NCBI GenBank assembly: GCA_029259935.1
Contig: JAJDEH010000351.1
Span: forward strand, 1-31,041
Length of the DNA: 31,041 nt
From: Planctomycetota bacterium
GTDB taxonomy: Bacteria; Planctomycetota; Planctomycetia; Pirellulales; Pirellulaceae
Direction of reading: 5' to 3'
In this document: positions 16,220 through 24,618 of the stretch, piece by piece
Layout: the number at the start of each line of letters is the position of its first letter
How positions within the stretch are numbered: the stretch's first letter is position 1
Translations under genes and position numbers: made by a program
The notes under the pieces: generated by a model
The model's database searches: none
What the model saw: only the letters and a program-made list of their open reading frames with translations
What the model was told of the DNA's origin: nothing

Positions 16220-17610
16220 GCCGTTCGGCAACCGATCACGCGGTCAAAGCGGCCGAGTTCGTCGCGAATCGCGAGCGGGCCCATTGGCACGACCAGGCGT
16301 TGTGGTTCGTGCGGGCCAAACGCGATAAAGCGGCCAACACGTTGCCCGAATGGGAAACGCTGCGCGAGGTCGCTTCTCAAATCAAAATGCACACCGTGTC
16401 GCGACTGGCCGAATACTTGGAGCAATTTGAAGAAAACGCGACCAAGCTGGGGGCCCATGTGCATTGGGCGCGGGATGCAGCCCAGCACAACGAAATCGTG
16501 CATGGCATCCTCAGCAAGCACAACGTGAAAAACGTCGTCAAGAGCAAGTCGATGCTCACCGAGGAATGCCACCTCAACCCGTTTTTGAATCGCCATGGAA
16601 TCGAAGTCGTTGATACCGACCTGGGCGAATGGATCGTGCAACTGCGCGACGAACCGCCGAGCCATATCGTGCTGCCGGCTATTCACATTCGAAAAGAGGA
16701 AGTGGGCGAGCTTTTTCACCAGCACCTGGGAACGGAAAAAGGGTCGGCCGATCCGGACTATCTCACCGAGGCGGCGCGGCGTCGGTTGCGCGAGGAGTTC
16801 CTTAAAGCCGATGCCGGGATCACCGGAGTGAACTTCGCCATCGCCGAGACGGGCGGAATTGTCGTCTGCACAAATGAAGGCAACGCCGACCTGGGCGCAT
16901 CGCTGCCCAAGGTTCACATTGCTTGCATGGGAATCGAAAAGCTCATTCCGCGGGCGGGCGATCTGTCCGTCTTCCTACGACTGTTGGCCCGTAGCGCGAC
17001 GGGGCAGCCGATTACTACCTATTCGTCTCATTTTCACGGTCCACGTGCCGACGGCGAGTTGCACATTGTATTGGTCGACAATGGCCGTACGGACATATTG
17101 GGCAGCGACGACTTTCGCCGTTCGCTCAGTTGCATTCGCTGTGGCGCGTGTATGAACACTTGCCCCGTGTATCGCCGTAGCGGCGGATATAGTTACAGCA
17201 ACACGGTGCCCGGGCCTATCGGTTCGATACTAGCTCCCGCCCGCGACGCGCACGCCAACCACAGTCTGCCGTTTGCTTGCAGCTTGTGCGGATCTTGCAC
17301 CGATGTCTGTCCGGTCAAGATCGACATTCATCATCAATTGCTTACCTGGCGTCGAGAAATTCGCGTTCAAGGTGCCTTGCCCTGGACCAAGCGGTTACAG
17401 ATGCGCTTCGCCAAAGCCGTGCTGGGAAGAACGTGGCTTTTTAATGTTGCCGGAAAAGTAGGCCGCTTCATGTTACGAATCCTGCCCCGCTGGTCGGTCT
17501 ACAACCGAATGAATCCGTGGGGAAAACAGCGCGAACTTCCCCCCGCGCCCAAACAAAGTTTTCGAGACTGGTATAAACGCCGCGAAAAGAGCAGCCGTGA
17601 CGAGCAGTAG
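16216..17610 (+). CDS. lutB: Lactate utilization protein B
   Basis: This 464-residue iron-sulfur protein is the largest LutABC subunit. An N-terminal LUD domain occupies about residues 20-300, with SKSMLTEE and FAIAETGGIVVCTNEGN typical of the family. Two 4Fe-4S motifs follow: CIRCGACMNTCP and CSLCGSCTDVCP. The C-terminal tail is the usual LutB extension, with WNK-like residues replaced by FRDWYKRRE. It starts at the ATG overlapping the lutA stop by four bases and overlaps lutC by 14 bases. It likely passes electrons from lactate oxidation towards the respiratory chain. Confidence 0.94.
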   Translation: MSRSATDHAVKAAEFVANRERAHWHDQALWFVRAKRDKAANTLPEWETLREVASQIKMHTVSRLAEYLEQFEENATKLGAHVHWARDAAQHNEIVHGILSKHNVKNVVKSKSMLTEECHLNPFLNRHGIEVVDTDLGEWIVQLRDEPPSHIVLPAIHIRKEEVGELFHQHLGTEKGSADPDYLTEAARRRLREEFLKADAGITGVNFAIAETGGIVVCTNEGNADLGASLPKVHIACMGIEKLIPRAGDLSVFLRLLARSATGQPITTYSSHFHGPRADGELHIVLVDNGRTDILGSDDFRRSLSCIRCGACMNTCPVYRRSGGYSYSNTVPGPIGSILAPARDAHANHSLPFACSLCGSCTDVCPVKIDIHHQLLTWRREIRVQGALPWTKRLQMRFAKAVLGRTWLFNVAGKVGRFMLRILPRWSVYNRMNPWGKQRELPPAPKQSFRDWYKRREKSSRDEQ

Positions 17611-18193
17611 AGACGACATTTTGACAGCGATTCGCCGGCACGAGTTCCCAGCGGTTCCGCGCCCTGACCTGGATCACGACTGGATCGAGTACGGGCAGCC
17701 GGCCCAACAGTTTGCCGAAATGCTGGCGGCGGTCGGAGGTCGCGCTGTCAATGTGCGGGATGTCGCCGAATTAAATGAACTGCTCAGTTCAATTCCCGAA
17801 TACACCGAAGCCAAGTCCGTTTGTAGCCTCGTCGACGGGGTCGGCCGTTCGACCGTCGTGTTGGATTCGATCGACGATCCACACGATTTGGCCGATGTCG
17901 ACTTCGCCATCATGAGCGCCGAGTTCGCGGTGGCGGAAAACGGCGCGGTGTGGATTACCGACCGCGACGTAAAACATCGGGTGTTGAAATTTATCTCCCA
18001 ACATTTGATGTTTGTCGTCCCCGCGTCGGAGATTGTCTCGAACATGCACCAAGCATACCAACGACTCGAATTCGGCGATCGCCTGTTTGGGGCTTTCGTT
18101 TCGGGACCTTCAAAAACCGCCGACATCGAACAGTCGCTGGTTATCGGCGCGCACGGTGCCCGCTCGTTGGTCGTCGCGTTGGTGGGTGAGTAG
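17597..18193 (+). CDS. lutC: Lactate utilization protein C
   Basis: This 198-residue protein is a single LUD domain and the third LutABC subunit. Family segments AENGAVWITD, VSGPSKTADIEQ and VIGAHGARSLVV are all visible. Translation starts at GTG 17597, inside the end of lutB. It completes the operon. No lutR or lactate permease gene lies within the window, so regulation and uptake are encoded elsewhere. Its stop falls 14 bases from the end of the convergent CAP gene. Confidence 0.92.
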   Translation: MTSSRDDILTAIRRHEFPAVPRPDLDHDWIEYGQPAQQFAEMLAAVGGRAVNVRDVAELNELLSSIPEYTEAKSVCSLVDGVGRSTVVLDSIDDPHDLADVDFAIMSAEFAVAENGAVWITDRDVKHRVLKFISQHLMFVVPASEIVSNMHQAYQRLEFGDRLFGAFVSGPSKTADIEQSLVIGAHGARSLVVALVGE

Positions 18194-18206
18194 GAAGTAT
18201 GCTTCC
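18193..18206. terminator. Small hairpin between lutC and the CAP gene
   Basis: GGAAG-TATG-CTTCC is a 5-bp stem. It begins in the last base of the lutC stop codon and fills the gap to the stop codon of the convergent gene. It is too short for certainty, and no T-run follows on either strand. Confidence 0.3.
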
Positions 18207-18207
18207 G

Positions 18208-18963
18208 TCACCTGCCGTTGAACGTCCATTCCCGTCCGCTACGGAAGATGCCGATTCGTCGAATGCTGGGATCAAGCAGGTTGCGATTGTGACCGGGCGA
18301 AGCAATCCAACCACGCAGGACTCCGTTCGCCGATTGAAATCCTTCAGCCCAATTCTGAACGCGGGCGCGTCCCATGTAAGCATGAGGCGATCCCATCGAG
18401 TTATTGATCCGAGCATCGTCGGACAAGCCATTGTCAAAAGAAACCGAGGCGAGCCCGTGGGACGCACGATACGTGTTCAGCAGCGGCATGAAACCGTATG
18501 GGTCGATCGACTTTTCGTAGTCGCGTCTGTCCGCGAAGTACTGAGCCCTATCTCGCTCGCTATCCAACTTCGCCACGATCTGAAATCCGTCCTTCACGGC
18601 GGCGAAAGTGAGTTCGTGCCGATAGGTCCGCTGGCCGTCCAGGGACCAACTGTTCACCAACAGCGTCGAGCCATTCGACGGCTGAAGTCGGCGAGATACA
18701 CGATACAGAAAATACTCTTTGCCTTCGTGAGGGTAGTCCTCCTGTTTGGCTTCGACCCATTGGCCCGCTTGCCAAACATGGACGGCATTCAATTCAACAT
18801 TTGAATATAGGAACAGTACCCTTTGCCCTTCGCCGTCGCTCACGGTGGCCAACAACTTCGGGGCCTCGGGAACTTCTTGGGCCCGACTAGCCGATACTCC
18901 CAATCCGAAGAAGATCATCACCGTGACCGAAACGCCCATCCACTCAAACTTTGTCGGATTCAT
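18208..18963 (-). CDS. Secreted CAP-domain (SCP/PR-1) protein
   Basis: This 251-residue protein has a Sec signal peptide ending near SASRAQ (about residue 28). A middle region of unknown fold follows (about 30-130). The last 115 residues are a CAP domain: LLNTYRASHGL, a first His in SPHAYMG, AEGFQSANGVLRGW in place of the ENIA segment, then ASPGHNRNLLDPSIRRIGI. The second motif is intact. The ENIA glutamate region diverges (NWAEGF), so metal binding is uncertain. Bacterial CAP proteins are extracellular and mostly of unknown function. A strong ribosome site (AAGGAGAG) precedes the ATG. The gene is divergent from the trmH-like gene and convergent with lutC. Confidence 0.86.
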   Translation of the reverse strand: MNPTKFEWMGVSVTVMIFFGLGVSASRAQEVPEAPKLLATVSDGEGQRVLFLYSNVELNAVHVWQAGQWVEAKQEDYPHEGKEYFLYRVSRRLQPSNGSTLLVNSWSLDGQRTYRHELTFAAVKDGFQIVAKLDSERDRAQYFADRRDYEKSIDPYGFMPLLNTYRASHGLASVSFDNGLSDDARINNSMGSPHAYMGRARVQNWAEGFQSANGVLRGWIASPGHNRNLLDPSIRRIGIFRSGREWTFNGR

Positions 18964-19012
18964 CCGAAAGCTCTCCTTAAAAGATTCCCGCTATACTGTC
19001 ATTAGGGTGCAA

Positions 19013-19040
19013 ATATTACCTATTTTTCCTGTTTGGTAAA
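19013..19040 (-). promoter_or_regulatory. Candidate promoter of the CAP gene
   Basis: On the minus strand TTTACC (19040-19035), 16 bases, then TAATAT (19018-19013). Each hexamer matches the sigma-70 consensus at four of six positions. The surrounding 60 bases are markedly AT-rich. It lies about 50 bases upstream of the ATG. I see no convincing promoter for the divergent methyltransferase in 18964-19258. Confidence 0.35.
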
Positions 19041-19258
19041 TTCCCCGCATAATTTGCATATGGTTATTTCTCTCTGTTTTGGCCGGATTCCGTGGTTAGC
19101 CGCAGGGATTCCCTGCCTGAATTTCCTTCCGTGGCGTATTTTCCGAGCCCCGCCACATCACCCAAAGCGCCATCTTGACGCCTATGGACAGGCCGCTCGT
19201 TGGAATAGACTGCACGCGCCGCAATGAAACTGCCGACCGTTTTGCCGCCTGTCGCGAT

Positions 19259-20086
19259 ATGAGTGAGCCCATCAGAAGCCTGCAAAATGCTCGCATCAAA
19301 GGGGCGGTCAAGTTGCGCGACCGCCGCGGGCGGCAGAAACAAGGGCGGATCATCATTGAAGGGATCCGTGAGATTGCTTGTGCGCTCGGCTCTGGCATCG
19401 GCCCTGTTGAGCTGTTTGTGAATGAAGCCCAAATCGAATCGACGGAAGTTCGGGATCTAATTGAGCGTGCTCGGTCGGTGGGCTCTGAAATCGTGGAGGT
19501 GACCAGCCAGGTCTTTGAGAAGATTAGCTTTGGGCGACGGCTTGAGGGAGTCATAGCGATCGCGGAGACGCCCAGGAGAAATTTGGCTGCCATTCAACTT
19601 CCCGAATTTCCTTTCGTCGCGGTACTCGATTCGCTTGAAAAGCCGGGCAACGTCGGAGCCGCATTGAGATCCGCCGACGGCGCGGGAGTGGATGCCGTGG
19701 TGATCAGCGACCCGCTCACCGACCTGTTTAACCCCAATACGATTCGCGCCAGCCTGGGCACGGTCTTTACGATGCCCGTCTGTTGCGCGCCCGCGGCCGA
19801 GGTCGCGGATTGGTTGGTCGAAAATTCATTGACGGTCATGACGGCGGATGCCGAGGGGCAGGTCGACTACTTCGATGCGGATTTTCGACAGCCGTCGGCC
19901 GTGGTGTTGGGCAGCGAAGCCCATGGGCTATCCGAATTTTGGCGTGGGGTTCCGAGCCAAAAGATCCGGCTTTCCATGCATGGCGCGGCGGATAGTCTCA
20001 ATGTCTCGGCCACCGCCGCAGTGTTGTTCTATGAAGCGTACAGACAACGGCGTAGCAATCCGAAGCCGCGGGCCGACACTCTTTAG
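19259..20086 (+). CDS. TrmH/SpoU-family RNA 2'-O-methyltransferase
   Basis: This 275-residue enzyme should methylate a ribose 2'-OH in tRNA or rRNA using S-adenosylmethionine. Residues 1-105 form the substrate-binding domain that precedes SPOUT domains, with SLQNARIK and IIIEGIREI. The SPOUT trefoil-knot domain has the three conserved motifs: NVGAALR (131-137), VVLGSEAHGLS (215-225) and LNVSATAAVLFYEAYRQR (247-264). The target nucleotide cannot be assigned. The start is uncertain: I chose ATG 19259, where homologue-like sequence begins; ATG 19184 in the same frame is possible. No clear ribosome site precedes either. It is a single gene. Confidence 0.9.
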   Translation: MSEPIRSLQNARIKGAVKLRDRRGRQKQGRIIIEGIREIACALGSGIGPVELFVNEAQIESTEVRDLIERARSVGSEIVEVTSQVFEKISFGRRLEGVIAIAETPRRNLAAIQLPEFPFVAVLDSLEKPGNVGAALRSADGAGVDAVVISDPLTDLFNPNTIRASLGTVFTMPVCCAPAAEVADWLVENSLTVMTADAEGQVDYFDADFRQPSAVVLGSEAHGLSEFWRGVPSQKIRLSMHGAADSLNVSATAAVLFYEAYRQRRSNPKPRADTL

Positions 20087-20120
20087 CTCGTCCTTGGCCA
20101 AGGGGAAGCAGATTAGGCGC

Positions 20121-20167
20121 AAAAAAATCCCCGCTCCCTCCTCGTTTTGCAACTTGGAGAGAGCGGG
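20121..20167 (-). terminator. Intrinsic terminator of the ECF sigma gene
   Basis: On the minus strand CCCGCTC (20167-20161) pairs with GAGCGGG (20136-20130). After one mismatch a further four pairs close a 14-base loop. ATTTTTTT follows immediately. It lies 40 bases past the sigma factor stop. This is the best-formed intrinsic terminator in the window. Confidence 0.8.
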
Positions 20168-20206
20168 TGATCACGAAAGTAACTTGACTAGTTAAAGACC
20201 CTTGCC

Positions 20207-20788
20207 TTAGACGGCGACCAGTTCGTCGACTTCCTTGGCAAGCCGCTTCCGCGCGACGTGCAGACGCCGCTTGATCGTTCCGACCGGAGCGTCAAACTCG
20301 TCGCTCATTTCGCGCAGCGAGTGACCCTCCACGTAAAACGCCACCAGGGTATCCCGGTCAAGCGGTCGCAGTCGGCCCAGACCGGCATGCAACTGGGTTT
20401 CTCGCTCGCCTTCTAGCACGTTGTCTAGAGGCGTGCTGCTGTCCACGCAGGTTGCGGCCAGCGTCTCCGGCTCGGTCGGCAGATCCGGTCCACGACGAAC
20501 CATTCGGTTGATGGCCATTCGATGCGTGATCGAACGCAGCCATCCGCCGAAGCACTCGAGCTGCCGAAGCTGATCCAGCTTCTGCATCGCCTGAACGAAT
20601 ACATCCTGCACCAGCTCCTGAGCCTCGGTGTAGTCGCCAAGCCGGCGCATTGCGACCGCGAACACGTGTCGCTCGTAGCGGTCGAAAAGCTCGCCGAACG
20701 CCTGGCGGTCACCGCGCTGAGCGGCCCGTACCAACTGGATCACTTGAGTCTTGTCTTGTGTATCGATGTTCTGAGTGATAGTAGCCAT
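20207..20788 (-). CDS. ECF-family RNA polymerase sigma factor
   Basis: This 193-residue sigma factor has region 2 at about residues 27-97 (ELFDRYERHVFAVAMRR, then ELVQDVFVQA) and region 4 at about 133-183 (LRPLDRDTLVAFYVEGHSLREM in part, then APVGTIKRRLHVARKRL). No C-terminal extension or neighbouring anti-sigma gene is visible. From memory, near-identical proteins occur in many Pirellulaceae, suggesting a conserved role; I do not know the regulon. The ATG at 20788 was chosen because MATITQN is the usual start and GGAGAAC lies upstream; the frame to 20872 adds 28 unsupported residues. The gap 20789-20930 holds only a small GCACC/GGTGC hairpin (20874-20893). Confidence 0.93.
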   Translation of the reverse strand: MATITQNIDTQDKTQVIQLVRAAQRGDRQAFGELFDRYERHVFAVAMRRLGDYTEAQELVQDVFVQAMQKLDQLRQLECFGGWLRSITHRMAINRMVRRGPDLPTEPETLAATCVDSSTPLDNVLEGERETQLHAGLGRLRPLDRDTLVAFYVEGHSLREMSDEFDAPVGTIKRRLHVARKRLAKEVDELVAV

Positions 20789-20953
20789 TATTGTTCTCCA
20801 GCCAAAATCCTGAGCTGATGGTTGCCTTCCAGACACAAACGCGAGTGCAAGCGACAGCAGCGTTGGCGGCAAAGCACCGCAAACCGCTGGTGCCAGGGCT
20901 CTTCTTGCTTCAGAGGCAGTTCTGATTAGGTCACGCCGTTTGGCGCGAAGTCG

Positions 20954-21262
20954 TCAGTTGCAGCTTCCTATCGGTGAAGCAAGTGACACGGTTGGTCGTG
21001 TCGAGCACCAGCGTTGCCGCAGTCCCATGGCACGCGAACATCTGTGTTCGAGCGCCGGACTGGCACCCGGAAACTGCGGCGCTAACCCGGCTTTGCCGGT
21101 TAGCAAATAAGCCGCCGTGGTCTCCAAGGCTGGTTCAGCATAGAGGCGCATATGCAAGGGAAGATGATTGCGTAGCGCATCCACGCCGACGATGACGTTC
21201 TTACGATCTTCGGAGATCGCGTTGACGTAAATCGTTGCGGTGGTTGTATTTGAATTGCGCAT
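20954..21262 (-). CDS. Small unknown protein, possibly frameshifted
   Basis: A 102-residue frame starts at an ATG with a very strong ribosome site (GGGGAGG, seven bases ahead). The first 60 or so residues (MRNSNTTTATIYVNAISEDR onward) look like real protein by codon choice. After about 21080 the tail becomes Arg- and Cys-rich and unlike the start. Another frame on the same strand is open from about 21085 to the stop at 20931-20933, with better codon choice, ending in segments FACHGTAATLVLDTTNRV and FTDRKLQLTTSR. Either a frameshift has occurred or the gene truly ends at 20954. No family is recognised. It lies upstream of the ECF gene on the same strand and downstream of the hairpin leader at 21276-21422. 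Confidence 0.5.
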   Translation of the reverse strand: MRNSNTTTATIYVNAISEDRKNVIVGVDALRNHLPLHMRLYAEPALETTAAYLLTGKAGLAPQFPGASPALEHRCSRAMGLRQRWCSTRPTVSLASPIGSCN

Positions 21263-21275
21263 TGCATTTCCTCCC

Positions 21276-21293
21276 CTGTGCTATTACGCACAG
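21276..21293 (-). promoter_or_regulatory. Hairpin directly before the small ORF's ribosome site
   Basis: CTGTGC, six loop bases and GCACAG form a perfect 6-bp stem that abuts the GGGGAGG ribosome site. It could modulate translation or mRNA stability of the small ORF. Confidence 0.4.
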
Positions 21294-21305
21294 CTAGAGA
21301 GAACT

Positions 21306-21367
21306 AAAAGAAAAAACGTCCATTTTGTTGTCGACCGGCTGAGAGCAAGTTGTCCAACAAAGTGGAC
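21306..21367 (-). terminator. Hairpin plus U-tract (attenuator or small-RNA terminator)
   Basis: On the minus strand a 13-base arm, GTCCACTTTGTTG (21367-21355), pairs at 12 of 13 positions with CAACAAAATGGAC (21330-21318). The loop is 24 bases. GTTTTTTCTTTT follows. This is a good Rho-independent terminator. It lies 236 bases beyond the M16 gene, which has its own hairpin, and 44 bases before the small ORF. Confidence 0.65.
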
Positions 21368-21393
21368 TATTCGCCTCAATCAGTTCGATCTTT

Positions 21394-21422
21394 AGTCTAC
21401 CCCTGAAATTACTTTTCGGCAA
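21394..21422 (-). promoter_or_regulatory. Candidate promoter before the hairpin
   Basis: On the minus strand TTGCCG (21422-21417), 17 bases, then TAGACT (21399-21394). Each hexamer matches the sigma-70 consensus at four of six positions. A transcript from here would meet the terminator after about 80 bases. Confidence 0.35.
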
Positions 21423-21562
21423 ACCAAATCACGGGGGCGAGCCGTGGATGGTCCGGAAGGTCCCTTCAAGGGTATGCAGTGTAGACGCTAGTAATGAGTC
21501 GAGGTTCGCGCCGGAAATTCCATTTTCCAGAAAATAATTTTGGCCGAACCATATGTCCGATG

Positions 21563-21587
21563 CCGCTGCTGGACCAGCCAGCAGCGG
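21563..21587 (-). terminator. Perfect 10-bp hairpin after the M16 peptidase gene
   Basis: CCGCTGCTGG (21563-21572), a five-base loop and CCAGCAGCGG (21578-21587) form a perfect stem 16 bases past the peptidase stop. There is no T-run, but its position and strength suggest a 3' end or stabilising structure. Between here and 21422 nothing else is recognisable. Confidence 0.55.
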
Positions 21588-21602
21588 ATTCGGGTACAGA
21601 GC

Positions 21603-24344
21603 CTATTTTTCGCCCTCTTTCTTGACCGCCGCAAAATCGCCCGCGGTGACGATCACCAGACGCGACAAATCAAGGTGCTTCTTCATGGCCGCGTTGATTT
21701 CGGCCCTGGTCAGCGACCCGATTTTCTTCTCCATTTCGCCATAATAGTCCATCGACCGCTTGGCTCGCGAAGTGCCGTTAAGTACCGATGCCAGTTGGCC
21801 GTCATTGGACCGGCCCAGCATTTGACTCTGCAAATAGCCTTGCTTGGCGCGCGACAATTCCTGATCGGTGATTCCCTTATCCAGAATCAGATCCAGCTCC
21901 TCGCCGATGTACTTAATGACCTTGGGCATGTTCTGCGGGTTGGAAATCGCCATCACCGTCAGGCTGGCTCGATCGTCGAGCGCCTCGCCGTGGATCGCCG
22001 AAAAGACGCCATACGACAATCCTTCCTTTTGGCGGATCCGTTCGCCTAATCGTGAAGCCAGCGATCCGCCACCCAGGATATAGTTGCCAATCAGCAGCGC
22101 TGGATAGTCGGGATGCGAGTCCGACATCTTAAACGCATAGCCAGCAAAGTAGGCCGCATTTTCCTTATCGGGCGTTTCAATCGACTTCAGGCTGCCGGGA
22201 ACCTCGGTAAAGGCCACGATGGGAATGTGGGCATGGCCGTGCTTGGCGTCCCAGCCTTTAAACATGGCTTCCAGCAGCGGCAACGTCTCGTCCACATCAA
22301 AATCGCCAACGATCGACAACTGTCCCGCGTGGGGCCCCAGGTACTCGGCGTGCAGTTTTTTCACTTCATCCAAATCGACATCGCGCAGTCGCTGAATGCC
22401 TTCCTCGACGGACGGCACATACCGAACCGAATCCTTCGGATAAGGAGAGACCCTTCTGCGCAATTCGGTGATCGCCAGCCGTTGTGGATCCGAGATCGCC
22501 GCTTCCAGCGGAACTAGCCGCTCGCGGCGATGCACGTCAAACTCGTCCTTGGGAAACGACGGCTCGCGAAGAATCTGCGTCAACAGCGGTAAGACTTGGG
22601 CCAAATCTTCACGTTTCGTCTGAATCGCGAACGAGGCGCTACCCAGCGATCCACTGGCGCTTAGCGACGCCCGGAGGCTATCCAGTTCATCTTGTATCGC
22701 CTGACGTGACAGATTCTTCGTGCCGCGCGTCATCATGGTGGGCATCAACCCGCAGGCAGTTTCCAGTCCCTTCAGGTTATTCTTGTCGCCGTAGCGCAAC
22801 GTCAGTTGCAATTGAACCACTTCGCCCCGAGTCTTCTTCGGCAGTAAAGCATATTGAATGCCCTCGCCAATCGTGCCACGCTTGGTGCGAGATTCGATGT
22901 TCTCCGGCGATGGATCGAACTGCTCGCCCTTCGCGATACTATCGCGACCCTTATAGTTGGCGACCAACTCTTCCACATTCGGAGTCGCTGGAATGGCGAC
23001 CCGTTCGGCCTCTTCCGTGGGAATGAACAATCCGACCGTGCGGTTATTGCGTTTCAGATACCTGTCGGCGACTCGTTGAATATCAGCCGCCTTGACCTTT
23101 TCGACTCGATCTCGATAGAGAAAATACAACCGCCAATCGCCTTGCGCCGCCCAGTTACTAAGCGAAACCGCCAGCCTTGTCGAGTTGGCGACCTCTTGTT
23201 CGCGACGTTTCAGAATTTGCTGCTTGGCCCGGTCCACCTCCAACTCGGAGACGCCTTCCGCGCCGATTTTTTCGATTTCCGACAGCAGCGTTTTGCGGAC
23301 GTCTTCCAAGTTTCCATTCTTGCCGAGTTCCGCTTCCATCACCATCAGTCCTGGGTCGTGAAAGGCGTAGCTGCCGCCGGAAACTAGAGCCGCCTTTTTG
23401 GTCTCGACCAACGACTTGTACATCCGCCCGGACGGTTCCATCGCCAGAATATGGCTGAGTACCTGCACGGGAGCGAAGTCTTCATGCGGGCTGGCCGGGA
23501 TATGATAGGCCACCGCCACAATGGGAGCTTCGCCGACGCGCCGCAAGACCACGGTCCGTTCGCCGTCCTGCGCGGGCTCTTCCGTATAGGTTTTGTCCAA
23601 TTCGCGCATGGGTCGCTGCAGCACGCCGAAGTACTTGTCTATGTACTTCAGCGCGTTGTCTCGGTCGAACTTCCCAGCCACGATCAGCATGGCGTTGTCC
23701 GGTTGGTAGTGCCGCTTGTAGAAGGTTCTCAATTTTGGCAGCGGCACACGCTCGATATCGCTGCGGTTGCCGATTGTCGATTTCCCGTAATTGTGCCAGT
23801 CGTAGGCGGCTGAACTGATGCGTTGAGAAAGCACGCGACTGGGCGAGTTTTCACCGCGCTCAAACTCGTTGCGGACAACGGTCATTTCCGAGTTCAAGTC
23901 TTCGCCCTTGATATAGCTGTTGGTCATGCGGTCGGCTTCCAGCTTGATACCGAATTCGAGATTATCGTCGCTGGCCGGCATGGTTTCGTAGTAGTTCGTG
24001 CGGTCGGTCCAGGTCGTGCCGTTAAATTGCGCGCCTCGTTCCTGGAACAGATTGTCAATGTTGGGGTGCAAAGGCGTGCCTTTGAACAACATGTGCTCCA
24101 ACAAGTGAGCCATCCCCGCTTCGCCGTACCCCTCGTGCCGCGAACCGACAAAAATCGTCAAATTCACGGTGACCGAAGGCTTGGAATCGTCGGGGAAGAG
24201 CAGAATCTGCAAACCGTTATCCAACTGGTATTGCGTGATTCCCTCAATCTCCACAACTCGCTTCGGGGGCTTCGCCATCGTTTGACTCACTAGAGGTGAA
24301 AAAATCAGGATGAAAAGGGCAAGATTCCGTGCGGAGGGATGCAT
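21603..24344 (-). CDS. Exported M16-family (pitrilysin-like) zinc metalloprotease
   Basis: This 913-residue protein starts with a Sec signal peptide (hydrophobic ALFILIFSPLVS, cleavage near QTMA). It should act in the periplasm or outer envelope. The N-terminal M16 domain has the inverted zinc motif HLLEH (His80, Glu83, His84) and the third ligand Glu160 in NEFERGENS, 76 residues later. A second M16 half (about 480-900) lacks the HxxEH motif, as is normal for the inactive half of these clamshell peptidases. The typical RERLVPLEAAISDP and GGGSLASRLGERIRQKEGLSYG segments are present. Full length indicates a single-chain two-half enzyme. Peptide substrates are unknown. It is monocistronic and divergent from the methyltransferase gene. 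Confidence 0.93.
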   Translation of the reverse strand: MHPSARNLALFILIFSPLVSQTMAKPPKRVVEIEGITQYQLDNGLQILLFPDDSKPSVTVNLTIFVGSRHEGYGEAGMAHLLEHMLFKGTPLHPNIDNLFQERGAQFNGTTWTDRTNYYETMPASDDNLEFGIKLEADRMTNSYIKGEDLNSEMTVVRNEFERGENSPSRVLSQRISSAAYDWHNYGKSTIGNRSDIERVPLPKLRTFYKRHYQPDNAMLIVAGKFDRDNALKYIDKYFGVLQRPMRELDKTYTEEPAQDGERTVVLRRVGEAPIVAVAYHIPASPHEDFAPVQVLSHILAMEPSGRMYKSLVETKKAALVSGGSYAFHDPGLMVMEAELGKNGNLEDVRKTLLSEIEKIGAEGVSELEVDRAKQQILKRREQEVANSTRLAVSLSNWAAQGDWRLYFLYRDRVEKVKAADIQRVADRYLKRNNRTVGLFIPTEEAERVAIPATPNVEELVANYKGRDSIAKGEQFDPSPENIESRTKRGTIGEGIQYALLPKKTRGEVVQLQLTLRYGDKNNLKGLETACGLMPTMMTRGTKNLSRQAIQDELDSLRASLSASGSLGSASFAIQTKREDLAQVLPLLTQILREPSFPKDEFDVHRRERLVPLEAAISDPQRLAITELRRRVSPYPKDSVRYVPSVEEGIQRLRDVDLDEVKKLHAEYLGPHAGQLSIVGDFDVDETLPLLEAMFKGWDAKHGHAHIPIVAFTEVPGSLKSIETPDKENAAYFAGYAFKMSDSHPDYPALLIGNYILGGGSLASRLGERIRQKEGLSYGVFSAIHGEALDDRASLTVMAISNPQNMPKVIKYIGEELDLILDKGITDQELSRAKQGYLQSQMLGRSNDGQLASVLNGTSRAKRSMDYYGEMEKKIGSLTRAEINAAMKKHLDLSRLVIVTAGDFAAVKKEGEK

Positions 24345-24423
24345 GTCCGTGTACCTTTCACAGCGGGATGAATTGGGTCGGTGAATTTATTGCTTGTGTG
24401 CCCCGTTCCAGCGGCCAACGTTG

Positions 24424-24450
24424 GGTCCAATCGTTAGCCCGCATTGGACC
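24424..24450. other. Inverted repeat in the divergent intergenic region
   Basis: GGTCCAAT (24424-24431) and ATTGGACC (24443-24450) form a perfect 8-bp inverted repeat with an 11-base spacer. It lies between the divergent M16 and methyltransferase genes, where an operator would be expected. Confidence 0.4.
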
Positions 24451-24540
24451 GAGGCGTCGCGGGTGCGAATTGTCTGCACAATGATCCGGCTTTTGAGGGC
24501 TGCTGTCAATTCAGATACGGGGCGACAGACAACTCGGCCC

Positions 24541-24564
24541 GCTCCGGCTACCCAAAACCGGAGC
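24541..24564 (+). other. 7-bp hairpin upstream of the methyltransferase
   Basis: GCTCCGG (24541-24547) and CCGGAGC (24558-24564) close a 10-base loop in the probable leader of the methyltransferase mRNA. A ten-codon ORF (ATG at 24579, stop at 24609-24611) follows and ends eight bases before the chosen methyltransferase start. Both may be chance. Confidence 0.35.
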
Positions 24565-24618
24565 TTCTCGGCACAATCATGAGTGTTGAAAGAACGCCAC
24601 CCCACCGTTGAAACGGAT

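Noticed and set aside
16168..16917. 249-codon minus-strand frame across lutA/lutB
   Set aside because: It is antisense to confidently assigned lut genes and matches nothing known.
24579..24611. Ten-codon ORF before the methyltransferase as a leader peptide
   Set aside because: It is too short and lacks a ribosome site or regulatory codon run. It is mentioned only with the hairpin.
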